A DNA stretch of 64,000 bases, from NCBI GenBank assembly GCA_000708835.1, contig DF237411.1, positions 1 through 64,000 of the forward strand, given 5' to 3'. The DNA comes from Klebsormidium nitens (Eukaryota > Streptophyta > Klebsormidiophyceae > Klebsormidiales > Klebsormidiaceae). Positions within the stretch are counted from its first letter, which is position 1. Every line of letters starts with the position of its first letter. Position numbers and translations under genes: made by a program. Below, one piece after another: positions 11,701 to 22,543 of the stretch. The notes beneath the pieces were generated by a model. It saw only the letters and a list, made by a program, of their open reading frames with translations. It was not told the origin of the DNA and made no database searches.

Positions 11701-14085
11701 GCGGTTGCTGGTGATTGGCAGACGGTCGTCCAGCTCCTCGTGCAGAATCGAGTCCAGATTCTTGTCGTGCACCTGAAAAGTAGGGTTGGGGACTGGGTTA
11801 GCGATTGATCTAGCTTGACGAGAAGTGGGTCACAACTTCTATTGGAGCGGGATAGTACATAGGCAGACGGTCGTCCAGCTCCTTGTGCAGAATGACGTCC
11901 AGGATTCTTGTTGTGCACCTGAACTTGGGTCATGGATCGGGTTGATATTTGATTCTCTTGCACGGAAGTGGGTTATAGCTTCTCCAAAGCAGAAATGGAT
12001 ATTGCCAGTAGGCAGCTGGACGTCCAGCTCCTCGTTCAGAATGGCGTCCAGGTTCTTGTCATGCACCTGAAGACAGGGTTTAGAATGGGGTTAGGACAGG
12101 CGTTGAGTTCGCGAGAAGAGGGTCCACAGCTTCCTTGGAGCAAGAGTCGAAAGTAGGCAGCGAGTGACCAGCTCCTCAAACAGAAGGTGTCAAGGTTTCA
12201 GTCGTGCGCCTGAAACCGGGTTTGCGAGCTGGGTCACGAGTCCTTTCAGTCGCTTAAGGAGTTGGACCTTTGATTCAGATTTCGTCCCAGGTACAGGGGA
12301 GTTTGAGATCTTAAATCCAGGAGGTTTTGGTTTTCAATACAGTGCCATAGCTTTTCCAAGATTGATACGCGTATGCTATCCTGGAAGGAACCCAGATGTG
12401 AAGACACTTTACCAGATTATCAAGAAACAATAATGTACAAAAGCCGGGTCATTTCGGGAGAGTTTCCAGATTCAAATACCAAGGGTTCAGTCCAGATTCC
12501 AGTCAGGCTTGCATAACTTTACCGACTCTTTTGGCAAACTGCGAGGTTTGAGCAGGGCAGCTTGCAACGGCTCAGAATACAGTCCTTCCCACTTGGCAAG
12601 GGGTGATATCAATCAAATCAAGTGCGTGGAAACACCGCCTAAACCAGGTATAAACACCCTCTACAGACCATCTGCAATCAGGTTCCTCTCAGGCAAGAAC
12701 TGGCAGCCAGGAGAGAAAGTTGAATCCACTGTCAGGAGATTGTAAGCTCAAGAGTGAAGCATGAAGACTAAGATTGAAAGAAAAAGGCCGAGTATTAAAG
12801 ACTAGGCCAGGAGTCAGGTCTTTCTATCACTTTGTGAGGAACTTCAGAGGTGTTTTTATTTAGCAAGAAGGGGCATTGACAACAGTTACTGTCTTCACAC
12901 TTAGATGCAAGACAGCATATTAATCAATCCAACACAGTCTATCAGTGTCCCAGTCTTCATCAAGGTGGGCAAAGGGAGTATGCACCGAGAACAAGCAGCC
13001 TTCTTCTAACCAAAGACCCTGCCAAAAAAAGAACATGGGAGTACAGGACAGGAGTTACACGGAATGTTATTCCATATCAGCTCCCAATGAACTGTTCTCC
13101 AGAATAACACAGGAAAAATATGGGGTTCTGTGAAATTGCACAAAAGTTACATTCTCGGACTTGCTTCTTATGTTCCTGGATAAAGGAAGGAGTGAGCTAA
13201 GGCCTGATCTGTAGGGGAAGAATAATGAGTGAAGAACCAAATGTGCCAATGACCTTGCAGAGTCTGAATTCCTCTCTGGTAAACATCAGTGATATCCCTC
13301 TCTGCTGAACATCTGTGATCATGAAGATGGTTCAGTTGGTGAAGTGAACAGATTGGCACCCAACTGTTCTGCGTTCAAAGTCTGTCTTGCAACGGACAAT
13401 ATATACAAGCACTGTATGCTGGGCGCAGAAAGAAGAGTTACTAGCAGGGGCAGTATGTCTGAGATGCAGGGCCCCTAAAGGGCACCCTGCAGGTTTGAGG
13501 GGCTTGAGAGAAGGGGTGAATGTAGTAGGAACTACGTGAGAACCAAAAAAGAAAGATTCTCGTTCTTACATCTGGCATGCAGGCTGAGATTGTTTGAAAC
13601 AGACTGGACATTCTGCCCCTCCAGTATTGTGTGCACGCAAAGTGTCCATCTGAGTTGCTGAAAACAAATACTCTACATCCATGCACTCCAGAGACTCGCT
13701 TCCCACAGAGGCTCACAGTGTTTGGAAGGGTACATTTTGAAGAAAGTTTGTTTCTGTCACTTCTTAGTAATATTACCGGTGACCCAACCAACAAAGTTTC
13801 CGCATACTCAGCAAATCCCCCCACAGCAATACAAGGAGAACAGCGCTGAAGGAATCGTTGAACATGAGGGATTCAACCAGGGCAATGAGCACACGTTCAA
13901 AGTGATCAACCAAAACTTGGATGTCCAAGAGGGGGCAGCTCCAGTCTGATTAACCAAAACGTGAGGCAATCAGCGCAGCTCACCCGTGCAGAGGCGCGCC
14001 CCTTTCCGGCGCCCATCTCGCTCATCTCAGCCTCCTTGGCCGCCCCCGCTGGCGCAAAGTCGGACTCCTTTGCGGGCTCCATCAT
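5788..14085 (-). CDS. AAAP amino-acid transporter, LHT (lysine/histidine transporter)-like, 11 exons
   Basis: A complete membrane amino acid/proton symporter of the AAAP family, about 481 residues, close to the usual LHT length. Exons with matching phases: 14085-13984, 11772-11606, 11107-10974, 10097-9877, 9586-9528, 9209-9044, 8488-8255, 7737-7635, 7055-6964, 6392-6324 and 5886-5788 (stop TAG). Diagnostic LHT blocks appear in order: [20 protein letters not shown] (first membrane segment), [104 protein letters not shown], and the C-terminal ASTYKFYQ. The start is the ATGATG at 14083-14085, the first in-frame ATG after an upstream stop. The transported amino acid cannot be told from sequence. 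Introns before exons 2, 3 and 8 carry decayed copies of the following exon's 5' end. It diverges from the lipase gene. Confidence 0.92.
6887..6947. promoter_or_regulatory. Two TGACGTCA palindromes 53 bp apart in an intron
   Basis: The perfect CRE/TGA-type palindrome TGACGTCA occurs at 6887-6894 and 6940-6947, both inside GTGACGTCACAG, in the intron between transporter exons 9 and 10. It is known as a bZIP binding core in plants. A third copy lies at 31589-31596. A regulatory role here is only a guess; it may equally be a small local duplication. Confidence 0.3.
7794..7883 (-). pseudogene. Decayed copy of transporter exon 8 (pseudo-exon)
   Basis: On the minus strand an acceptor CAG (7881-7883) is followed by [18 protein letters not shown], plainly a diverged copy of exon 8 ([18 protein letters not shown]) lying 143 bases downstream on the coding strand. 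Similarity fades after the LRK motif. The frame runs into a TAA placed directly before a GTAAGA donor-like site, so inclusion would truncate the protein. It is either an inert remnant or a poison exon. Confidence 0.75.
11195..11265 (-). pseudogene. Decayed copy of transporter exon 3 5' end
   Basis: The forward text from about 11201 to 11265 matches 11067-11130, the 5' end of exon 3 with its acceptor and the following GGGTTAAGG intron text, at roughly 70-75% identity by eye. Spacing is about 133-137 bases. The copy's CAG acceptor is mutated. Confidence 0.6.
11690..12230 (-). repeat. Four tandem copies of transporter exon 2 5' end plus intron flank
   Basis: The functional exon 2 begins at 11772, after the CAG at 11773-11775. 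Three more acceptor-plus-exon copies follow at CAG positions 11919, 12067 and 12210, giving spacings of 146, 148 and 143 bases. The third copy still reads [15 protein letters not shown], against [15 protein letters not shown] in the real exon; the others carry frameshifts. Intron text between copies is also repeated (GGGTT, GAGAAGNGGGTC and AGGCAG blocks), so the unit spans the intron-exon boundary. Confidence 0.85.
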
Positions 14086-15231
14086 GACGTCCTTTGGCAG
14101 CGAGCGGGTGATTGAAGGCTGGGATATGCTGCTTAGTTTGGTGGTTCCACCAACAGTCGCCAACGCCAATGGCAGCAGAGAAGCGTACTTCCTGGATCAA
14201 GGAGCGCTGCACGAGAGAGTGCTTCCGCAAATGTGGAGCCTTCAAGCTTCACAATGAATTTGAAGCGTCTGCAACCATTGGCATACGCTAGGCCTACCTG
14301 ATAGGTAGCTCGTAATGTGGGGTAGGTAGTACTAGTACGTTGGAGCCGGCCAGGCTTCTTTCTCGCGTGCTCCAGCCTCGTATCTCGCCCATTGAATGCG
14401 ACCTAGCGGACTCGTGCGGCGAAACGGGCAGAGGCATAATGATCGCACACAGCTCAGCAAATGCAGCTGAGCGCCCCTGGATGCAACAGCGGCCAATAAC
14501 GAGTCGCCAGATGGCAACCAGTCATCTGTTTGACTGGACTCGTGAGACGGATGACCTGACATTTGAGCAATCTTGGTATCTCGTCGGAGAAGCGTTCTGT
14601 ACCTTCCTGCTGCAGAGCTTTCGACGAGGAATGAATAATAGACTCTTCGTCGAAAGCTTGGTCGATTGATCCTGACGTCATTTTCACCGTTGCACGCGGC
14701 CCCATATATTTGGGTGGATGACAAGTCACCAAAGCAACACGTGGCAGCTTGCCATACATGCGAGCCTGCGGGATCATCTTCTGACGCACACCTGAGGCTG
14801 TGGTCTTGTACCCGGTACAATATTGCGTATTAGAATTTAGGATGGATTAGCTCCCGCCCGGGGCAGTCCCCCTGGCTCGTGAGTCCCTTATAATCTCTGG
14901 TGCTCAAGTGCCTGGTAAGGTCTGGAGCGGGCTCCCTGGGAGTCCATGAACTTGGGTACATACTACAGAGTATAAGGCAACAGGAGGCGAGAACGGTCGG
15001 GAACGGTCAAGTTCTGTGCTGAGTCGGAGGCTTGAAAGTGTGCTGACCAAGCCTCTGTAACCTTGTTTCAGAACTTGAAGTCTTCTGCAGGGGCGCCGAA
15101 TGTCGTTTCTACTGAGAATCAGAATACTTTGGTGAAGGAGGCGTGTCATAGGACGCACAGAAAGGGTTGACGACAAGACGTTGGAGCTTTGACAGTAGAC
15201 CTTTAGTCCCCAAGTTCATGCTTTTGCGACA
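14086..15231. other. Divergent 5' region between transporter and lipase genes
   Basis: About 1.1 kb separates the transporter start (-) and the lipase start (+), so it should hold both promoters and 5' UTRs. The minus frame remains open a little upstream of the chosen transporter ATG but contains no other ATG before an in-frame TGA. I saw no clear TATA box or other named element. Confidence 0.5.
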
Positions 15232-18200
15232 ATGGCTGCTGATGCGCACGTCGCTCCGGCTCGCTTCACCACACGGGCAATGCCTGAGCTATTTCAGGGG
15301 CAAGACAGCCGGCCTCTGACGTTCTCATGGCTTTCTGCCGAGAACTTCGTCAAGGAGACGCTTCAAGCTGGTGCGCTTGCTCACCTAAGCACGCCCCCTT
15401 TGCACCGTTCCGGAGGTTTAAGGAGCGCGAGGTTTGAGGTGGACAAAGTTTCGGGAAGGAGGGGGTTGAGGTTCCTGCTTGGAAGCCCTCCAATGGGGTC
15501 TGGAAACTTAGCATTCCAGGTCTGTGCAACTTCCTACCACCCGGCTAAGCCCCTCTCTGTTTCCTCGCGTACGTTTAAACTGAAAACCTATAAATGTTGG
15601 TCCCTTTTCATTGTGAAACATTTACATCAAATCTAACGTTTGTTGTACGGTCTGTGCTTTAGATCTGGTCCCCTGAAGGTTTGCACAAATGGTGCAAGTG
15701 TTGCCAGCATCTTGTCTCTTGCGCACATGAGGAGCTTATGCTCAAGGAAGCAAGGCGGCTAGCCGACATTCAACATCCTGTGTGATGTAGTGCCACTATC
15801 TTGTCTGTTGAATAATGTAAAATACACAATGCCATTCTGCTTTGGGTTAGACTGCAAACCATAGGTGCTGACGACTGTGGAGCCTTGGTAGAATGCATAT
15901 GTTCTGTTGCATTGCAGCACCATTTTAAGCGCTGGTCTGGTCAGTTGCATTTTTGCGAGTCTCACGCTTCTCCTCCTCTCTCCCTGCAGACTGAAGTTTG
16001 TACAGCAGAACCACTGGCCACAGAACCTGGCACTGAGTGTCCCTTCAAACCAGTTCCTGACAACAGTCCTGTGCGCCGCTCTTTAGCTAACCGCGCGGCA
16101 AAGCAAACACCAGAGAAACGGTGGAGCAGGCACTCAGAGCGGCACTTTGTGAACAAAAATGGCCACCGGATATACACGCAGCAGTGGACACCGGACGGGA
16201 CACCAATGAAGTGAGTGCCACAGCTTAATGGAAAGACAGGCGCTAGCTTCCTTGCTGTCTGGTTAAGAAGTGGGGATCAACTGCCGTTGTGTATTTCTTG
16301 TTTAAAGGACAGTCTTTGTTTCTGGCATAGCGCCGTTTGCTCGTTCATTATCTTACGCAGGTCCAGTATCTGTATAGCACTGCTGCACCAGCTGAGTTCT
16401 GCAGCAGTTAAACCTCTGCTTGGATGATGGCTTGTCTTCTCCTGGATTTTGTAAGGTCTGAGCTTTTGTCTGGTAGGCTCTGAGAAGCTTCACAAAGCTA
16501 GAAGATTCTTTGAGATGGACCTGTGAACCTCAAGCCATGGTGGACTCTCCATTTTTTGGGAAACTGGTGAGCCAAGTTGAGACAAATTCTGAGCTGCGTT
16601 GGTACTGCTGGCTACAGGGCCGCTGTCGTTGTCTTCCATGGTCTGAACGAGCACAGTGGCAGATACAAGCACCTAGCACGACAGCTGACGAAGCAAGGTT
16701 ACGGGGTCTTTGGCATGGATTGGTATGGTGAGACTCTGTTCCAAACTTTTTGGACCAGCATTTAAGTGCATTCAGGCAACTTAGCGGTGCTTTTTCTGCA
16801 CAGAATTCACATTGACGCCGAGTCTGTGCATCCCGCCAGGCTGAAATGCGATTGAGCTTAGAGACATACGAACTGTGCTTTTCTTCCCCCAACTTTATTT
16901 GCAGACTTTGCCGGCATGGATAGTAAAGGCCACGGTTTGAAAATCAGGCCAAACCTTTTTCAAACTACCAGGCTCGCTAGACAAGGCAAGCCAAAACCAG
17001 TGGCAATAGAGTTTCTCGGATCGGTTCTCGGATCGGAATATTCTAAAAAGACCTTTCCTTGAGAAGAAACAGACAGGGGCTGATAGAACTTCTGGACTAA
17101 AAATGCTTGTTCCCCTGCCTGCTTGTGCAAGCGGTGGAGCGAAGCTCGAAAAAGGCAAATGATTCTTGTTGCATCCTCGCTCATACTCTCCCCACGCTTG
17201 TAGGTCATGGACGAAGCGACGGGCTACATGGTTTCGTTGACCGCCTCGATAACACAGTCCAGGACGCCGTAAGTTGTCTCCCCATGACTTTACTCTTTCG
17301 GTCCACTTCCTGTCATATGCTTCGGTTCCAATTCGTTTTTGAGTGCTCATGCTAAAACTTTGTTACCCCGAAACTCCGTGTCGGGTCTGTCCTTCATCGT
17401 GATATGTGGTTTTCTTTGGCTTTTCATGTCGTTTAACGATTGGACTTGACGGGAATTCATGGTTGAGACCTACCGACTCTGCGAAGCTCCAGTGACGTTC
17501 TTCGGATCTAATCATGGCTGTTTCCTGGAATGCGAAGCAAGGGAGCAACTGCGGCAATTCTATACTGGAGTCGAGGACTTCCTCTCACAACATGACAGAT
17601 TGAGAGTTTATCCGGGCACATAAACGACAAATTGGACAGGGAGACGACAGTTAGGAATCTTGAGAGATGCAAGATTCTGATATCCCTCGGGCTTGCAGGG
17701 AGCCTATCTGAAGATGGTGAAGCGGCTGAATCCAGGGGTGCCGTGCTTCGTGTACGGGCACTCCACTGGTGCAGCTATTGCGCTCAAGGTAACGGTTCAT
17801 CTCTCCAACTCGTTTCTAGTTTCCAACTTTGAGCTGTTCGCCTCGACTTGGGTCTGGATGCGCTGCGCCTGACTTTGACGAAAGCATTCTGAAGTCAACC
17901 GAGTTTTTGGAAGAGTGCGAACTGAAGTGCCCTTACTCTCTGGCGTTTGGACATGATACCGGACTGAAAACCGAAGTGCCCTTTTCTTAAAATTTGAAGT
18001 AGCTTTACGTCCTTGGCACCTACCCAGGGAGACTTTCCGCGGTTCAATAATAGTTTATCAGTAGTCGTATCGAAAGAAACAACATCGTGCATTTGCAATC
18101 AAAAAGACTGCGCAAGAAAAGAGGCTGCACTTTCAGGCCACCTGCTTCGTCGATATCAAGCGAACCAGTGCCGACTCCTCGATACTGCATTCCTGCAGGC

Positions 18201-19696
18201 TACGCAAACTTCCCCCCGGAGCGAGCTCGCCGGTCTCGTTCTCACCGCCCCCGCTATCGCAATCCAGCCACCTCATCCAGTCCTTGCTGTAAGTACTGCC
18301 ACTGATCTTCGAATCCAGGAGGCGGTCGCAAACGGGGTCGAGGATTTGTTTCGTACGAACGTGCATTGCAACGCTAAGGAGCATGCAGATCACCAACTTC
18401 AGGATTCTGGCACCCGGCGGATCAAGTAGGATTTATCACGCAGGGGGCAATTGCCAACGGGTCCCCTTTGCGGAGCACTTTGTTGGGACCGTTCATATTG
18501 AGCTTCCGAGGTTGGGTTTCGAGCCAACCGGGATTTCAGTTCAGATGTTGTTAATCCATTTGCCTCCAAGCTGCGAGAGTTTCACAAGGAAGCCAGAACC
18601 GGAAGGAGCATAAGTAGCGGCGAAGAAACAAGGGACACGCTCTTTTCCACTGTCCCTCTTCCTGATCGCAATCACGGAAACCACTTTCTTTCCTTTTTCT
18701 TTCTCGTCTGCCTTCTTGCCCGTCTGTCCAATGGCATTATTCAGTCGTTTCTCTGTCACAGCACAATTGTTCGCCACTTCTCCAATCCCTTCTCTCGCGA
18801 AAGGAAGTAGCCTCCTCACAGTCTGTCTCTTGCCCGCAGACTCTGCTGCCGTTCTTCTCCGAGGTCGTCCCCACGCTCCAGGTTGAGGCCGCCAACCGGT
18901 CGGACATCAAAAACTCCCGGGATCCAGCCTCTCTTCTCGACAAGTACAGCGATCCCCTGGTTTACACAGGCAGTATACGCGTGCGCACCGGCAGTGAAGT
19001 CCTCAGGTATGGGACGTCCTGGCTGGTCGGTTGTCGCTAGGAAAGAGTTTCGGTCTTGATTTGTTGTTTCAATCGGTTCGAATTTCTCAATGTGTCTTTC
19101 CTTGTTGTGTTGCGAGAGTTGTCTGTGGTTCCTGAATCAACTCAAGCCGATAGGAGTGTAAAGCGTTGAGAGATCGATAAGTCGGACGCTCAGGCTTGCC
19201 CTTTTCCCATGTTTACGTGGTGCTGATGACGAGCAGATTAAGGACTAGCCTACTCAAGCATCGGGACTTCGTCGCACGTTTGGGCAGTTTGGTTGACATG
19301 CTCCTTTTCAGATACTTTGCTCAGCTTTTTTCCTCCCTCACACCATTTTCGTTCCGCAGGATTGCTTCGGACGTCCGGCAGAACCTGCACCGCGTCCGGC
19401 ACCCCTTCTTCGTATGCCACGGGACGGGCGACCGGGTGACGCTCCCCGAGGGTTCCCACGAGCTGTTCCGGCGGGCCCCGGTCGCCCAGAAGAAGCTCAA
19501 GCTGTACCCCGGGTGCTTGCACGACCTGCTGCTGGAGCCCGAGAAAGACGAGCTCGTGCGAGACGTTGTAAGCTGGATGGACGGGCGGTTAAATGAGGGG
19601 GAAAATGGCGAGGAGGAGTTGAGTGTGAGTGGAAGACGAGAGGAGAAGAGTGTGAGGGGTGGAAGCGTTGGGCTGGAAATGGTGGAGCGCTGCTGA
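15232..19696 (+). CDS. Monoacylglycerol lipase-like alpha/beta hydrolase, 8 exons
   Basis: Serine hydrolase of the plant MAGL/caffeoylshikimate-esterase type, expected to release fatty acids from monoacylglycerol or related esters. Exons: 15232-15519, 15990-16210, 16618-16727, 17204-17268, 17699-17788, 18199-18288, 18840-19006 and 19360-19696; about 455 residues. Family marks in order: VVFHGLNEHSG (oxyanion-hole HG), GYGVFGMDWYGHGRSDGLHG, GHSTGAA with the nucleophile Ser at about 250, LAGLVLTAPA, SLLDKYSDPLVYTG, then CHGTGDRVT (Asp about 368) and GCLHDLL (His about 398), completing the triad. The N-terminal 96 residues of exon 1, rich in Ala/Ser/Thr/Arg, could be a plastid-targeting extension; that exon's GTCTGT donor is weak, so its boundary is the least certain. 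The C-terminal tail after VSWMDG is Glu/Gly-rich and unlike the family core. Confidence 0.88.
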
Positions 19697-21604
19697 TTGG
19701 GTTGCCGCGGAGTCGATTGTGAGGGGATACGCAAGCAAGCACTTGTTACCTAGGAGGTGGATGTCCAATTTTGTCCGCTCTGGAAAGGTACAAGGTATGC
19801 TGCTTGCTCCAGAGCGGGCTGAATTGATTTTTGACGCACAGTGGCTACCAGAAGCCATATAGTCCTTGGGGTGAGGAAAGCCCAGGATCTGCTGCTAGGC
19901 TCGTAGGCTTGTAGCTAGGAGCCCACAAGGCAATTGAGGTCCCCGAACAAATATAGCAGCGTAATTGGCGAGGGGTTTACATTAGATTGTAACAATGATA
20001 AGACCGAGTAGGAGGTTGACGAGAATTGGAATCGAGCCGCCTGTGCTACATAAAGGGCGCGGCTGGTGTGTAACAGTACGGTACTTGCCCTCTGATAAGT
20101 GTCAGGAGATTGCGATGAATTAGCGACTGTCATGTGTAAGGACAACAGAGCAATTTTAACCAGTCTGTCCATGTAATGTAGCCTCGAACATGCGATTTTT
20201 GCAGTCTAGCTGACCGCGTGGCTGTCTAGAGTATACTTCAAAACGTTCCAATTAATCAGCCGCTGAGCAGAAAAACCCGGCAGTGACAGTACTAGACTGT
20301 GTTTTATGTGTGTGACATCGAGACTATATATGCATCAAAATCTGGTTTATGATAGTACGTGGATATCCTGGGGTTTAAAGTCAAGTGTGTACCTGAATCC
20401 TAGCTCACCTTATACGCGGTATCATGCATGCAGATCTGCATGCAATGTGTCATGCATGTTAACCGGTCTATAGCTGCATCAACGCATAGCTCGATATGCC
20501 AATATCAATTCACGTGTATACTCGATGCCAAAATTCATGCACGTACTGTACACGATCTGGCACTGTGCGTAATAGCCAGCCGCCGCGCTAAATTGAATTC
20601 CATGCAGTGTATGCTGTGCAGTGTACATTGTCACTATGAATAAGTAGTTGCCAATTATATAATATTGAATAACAAGCATGCCATGGTTCTAAACCCAAAG
20701 ATCTTGCTCAAGATAGATTCTGCATCATGCAAGGCGAATTGAGACCCCATGTGTTAATTAAGTGCATAGAGCTGCGCTCCCCGGCCATGTGGATTGGCGT
20801 GGGCGGCTGCTTCAAAGCCGGCCACTGCCATGTATGATCTTTATATTGGATCGCCATGCACGTCAAGGCTGATTGATGCCTGCGCATATCGAAAGCAGCC
20901 CCCAAACCATTACTGCAAAAGGATTGATTCAATTCAGTCTCAATGACAATCCTTAATAAGTTGACAATCATTCGTGCTGTGCAAACCTGTCTGGCGGCGA
21001 CACCCAGCAGTTGTCGACTAGAGGAAATGGGATCTGTATCTCGTATGCCTAAGGAGTGGTGCGGACATGCTATGATCCAGACATATACAGAAAGTGCACA
21101 TCATGGAACTGTGACCTATGTGACCCATGTCATGTGAGGCCCTAAGCGTCGCAGCCTACATGACCCTTGTACGTGGGCGGCCCCAACAACTTGTACTTTT
21201 CAAAAATCGTGCAATTGTCTGAGGCTGGCACATCAGATGCAACTGGTTGCAAAATGGAGCAGAACACCCGGCTGTCAAGATCGCTAGACCCAGGCTTGCA
21301 ATCATCAAAAGCGGAAGGCATGTATGCAAAGACATTTTACAAGCTTTGAAACAATATTGAATCTGATTCCGGCGAGCATTGCTGATTGTCCTGTGTAACT
21401 ATGTGACCACCTTGACCTGCCTTTCAATACCTGCGACTTGTGAACGTTGTTAGGTGAATAAATCTTGTGATCCTAAGCGGAACCATGTTCTTGTGTATGA
21501 TATCATGGTCAGTAAAACGAAGAGCTAATACTCTGCTTCTCAAACACGTTGTCCATGTCCTGGTTGGGCTGGTAAGTAACAATACAACATACTCCCTGCC
21601 AATG
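19697..21604. other. Convergent intergenic region, no gene seen
   Basis: It separates the 3' ends of the lipase gene (+) and the F-box gene (-). No open frame exceeds 90 codons and none has protein-like motifs. It contains the second, long CATGCATG-rich island. Confidence 0.6.
20300..21360. repeat. CATGCATG/GCATGC-rich island at convergent 3' ends
   Basis: A dense cluster of short alternating purine-pyrimidine words: ATATATGCATC, ATCATGCATGCAG, CTGCATGCAATG, TCATGCATGTT, TTCATGCACG, CCATGCAGTG, AGCATGCCATGG, TGCATCATGCAAG and CCATGCACG. The stretch is more AT-rich than the flanking genes and carries no reading frame. Most of the signal lies between 20,330 and 20,860. Confidence 0.65.
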
Positions 21605-22543
21605 TTAAGATAAACTCGAAAACTGAATCGTGAAGCTATACTCCCGAGACATCGCTTCACTCAACTTCTCCTTTCGTGCGTCCACTCCTTTCGCAAAGAA
21701 GTATTTCACCCGCAGCAACACGTCATTGATCTTGACTTTGCTGTCACGTCCTTTCTTCACTGGCTTCCCTGCTCGGCTGTCGGACCAATCCATATCAAGA
21801 TAGAAGTTGTGTTGTACAAAGTTGAACTTGGGCGGATCCAACAGCTGATGCGAGACATCATTGATCGCTATCCTCTTCATCACCACCACAAACTCCGGCT
21901 TTGCTTTGTGCATCAACCTCAACTTGCAGAAAAGCTCCTCCCCATCCGTGCGTTCAACCAACGCTTGAAGTGCGTTGCACAGACGGGCCTCAGCCTCAGG
22001 CTTGCACACACCCGTACAGTCGCCCCGGTAGCGCTTCCCTCCACTTGAATCAGCGACCATTCTGTCAAGGCGCACTGTTTTTCCGTCAGCAGACTGGAAG
22101 AGGATGCCTTCATCCCCCAGGCTCACATCAACCAGCACAACGTAGTCATCAAGCTCAGGGTTTTGAGCGCCCAATCCCAGGGGGTTGAACTCTGCAACTC
22201 TGCGCCCTTCTTCTTTCCCCCTCTCTTCGACAAGCTCGTCCGCGCGTTGCAAGCGGAAAAACAGGTGCTTGTAAGACTTGTACTGCGCGGAAAAGATCTT
22301 CTTTGCTGGGGACACCAGGATCGAAGGGCAGGCACGCTCGCACCACCCCTGCCAAAGTTGTCCGTGCCTAGTTACAACCCACCGCTGCAGTGTCTTGGAA
22401 ACGCACTCCAAGCTGCACATATCTCGCAGCGGCAAAAGATCCAGGATCTTGTTGAACACTGGCTCGTGGAGAGTCTCCATCCTGAGAGCGTTTGCTTGCG
22501 CTGCGCCGATTGGCACTAAAGCAGCGCTCCTCTCACAATCCAC
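21605..22543 (-). CDS. F-box protein, single exon
   Basis: An intronless 312-codon gene whose product carries an N-terminal F-box at about residues 25-70. The block VFNKILDLLPLRDMCSLECV is followed by SKTLQRWV and LWQGWCER, the usual leucine/proline spacing and trailing tryptophans. F-box proteins dock substrates to SCF ubiquitin ligases through SKP1. The remaining 240 residues contain neither kelch nor LRR repeats. They look like one mixed alpha/beta domain (VVLVDVSLGDEGILFQSADG, EFVVVMKRIAIND, NFYLDMDW), so the substrate class is unknown. The first ATG (22543) is used here; Met22 just before the F-box is an alternative. The GC-rich coding part contrasts sharply with the AT-rich island downstream. 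Confidence 0.8.
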   Translation of the reverse strand: MDCERSAALVPIGAAQANALRMETLHEPVFNKILDLLPLRDMCSLECVSKTLQRWVVTRHGQLWQGWCERACPSILVSPAKKIFSAQYKSYKHLFFRLQRADELVEERGKEEGRRVAEFNPLGLGAQNPELDDYVVLVDVSLGDEGILFQSADGKTVRLDRMVADSSGGKRYRGDCTGVCKPEAEARLCNALQALVERTDGEELFCKLRLMHKAKPEFVVVMKRIAINDVSHQLLDPPKFNFVQHNFYLDMDWSDSRAGKPVKKGRDSKVKINDVLLRVKYFFAKGVDARKEKLSEAMSREYSFTIQFSSLS

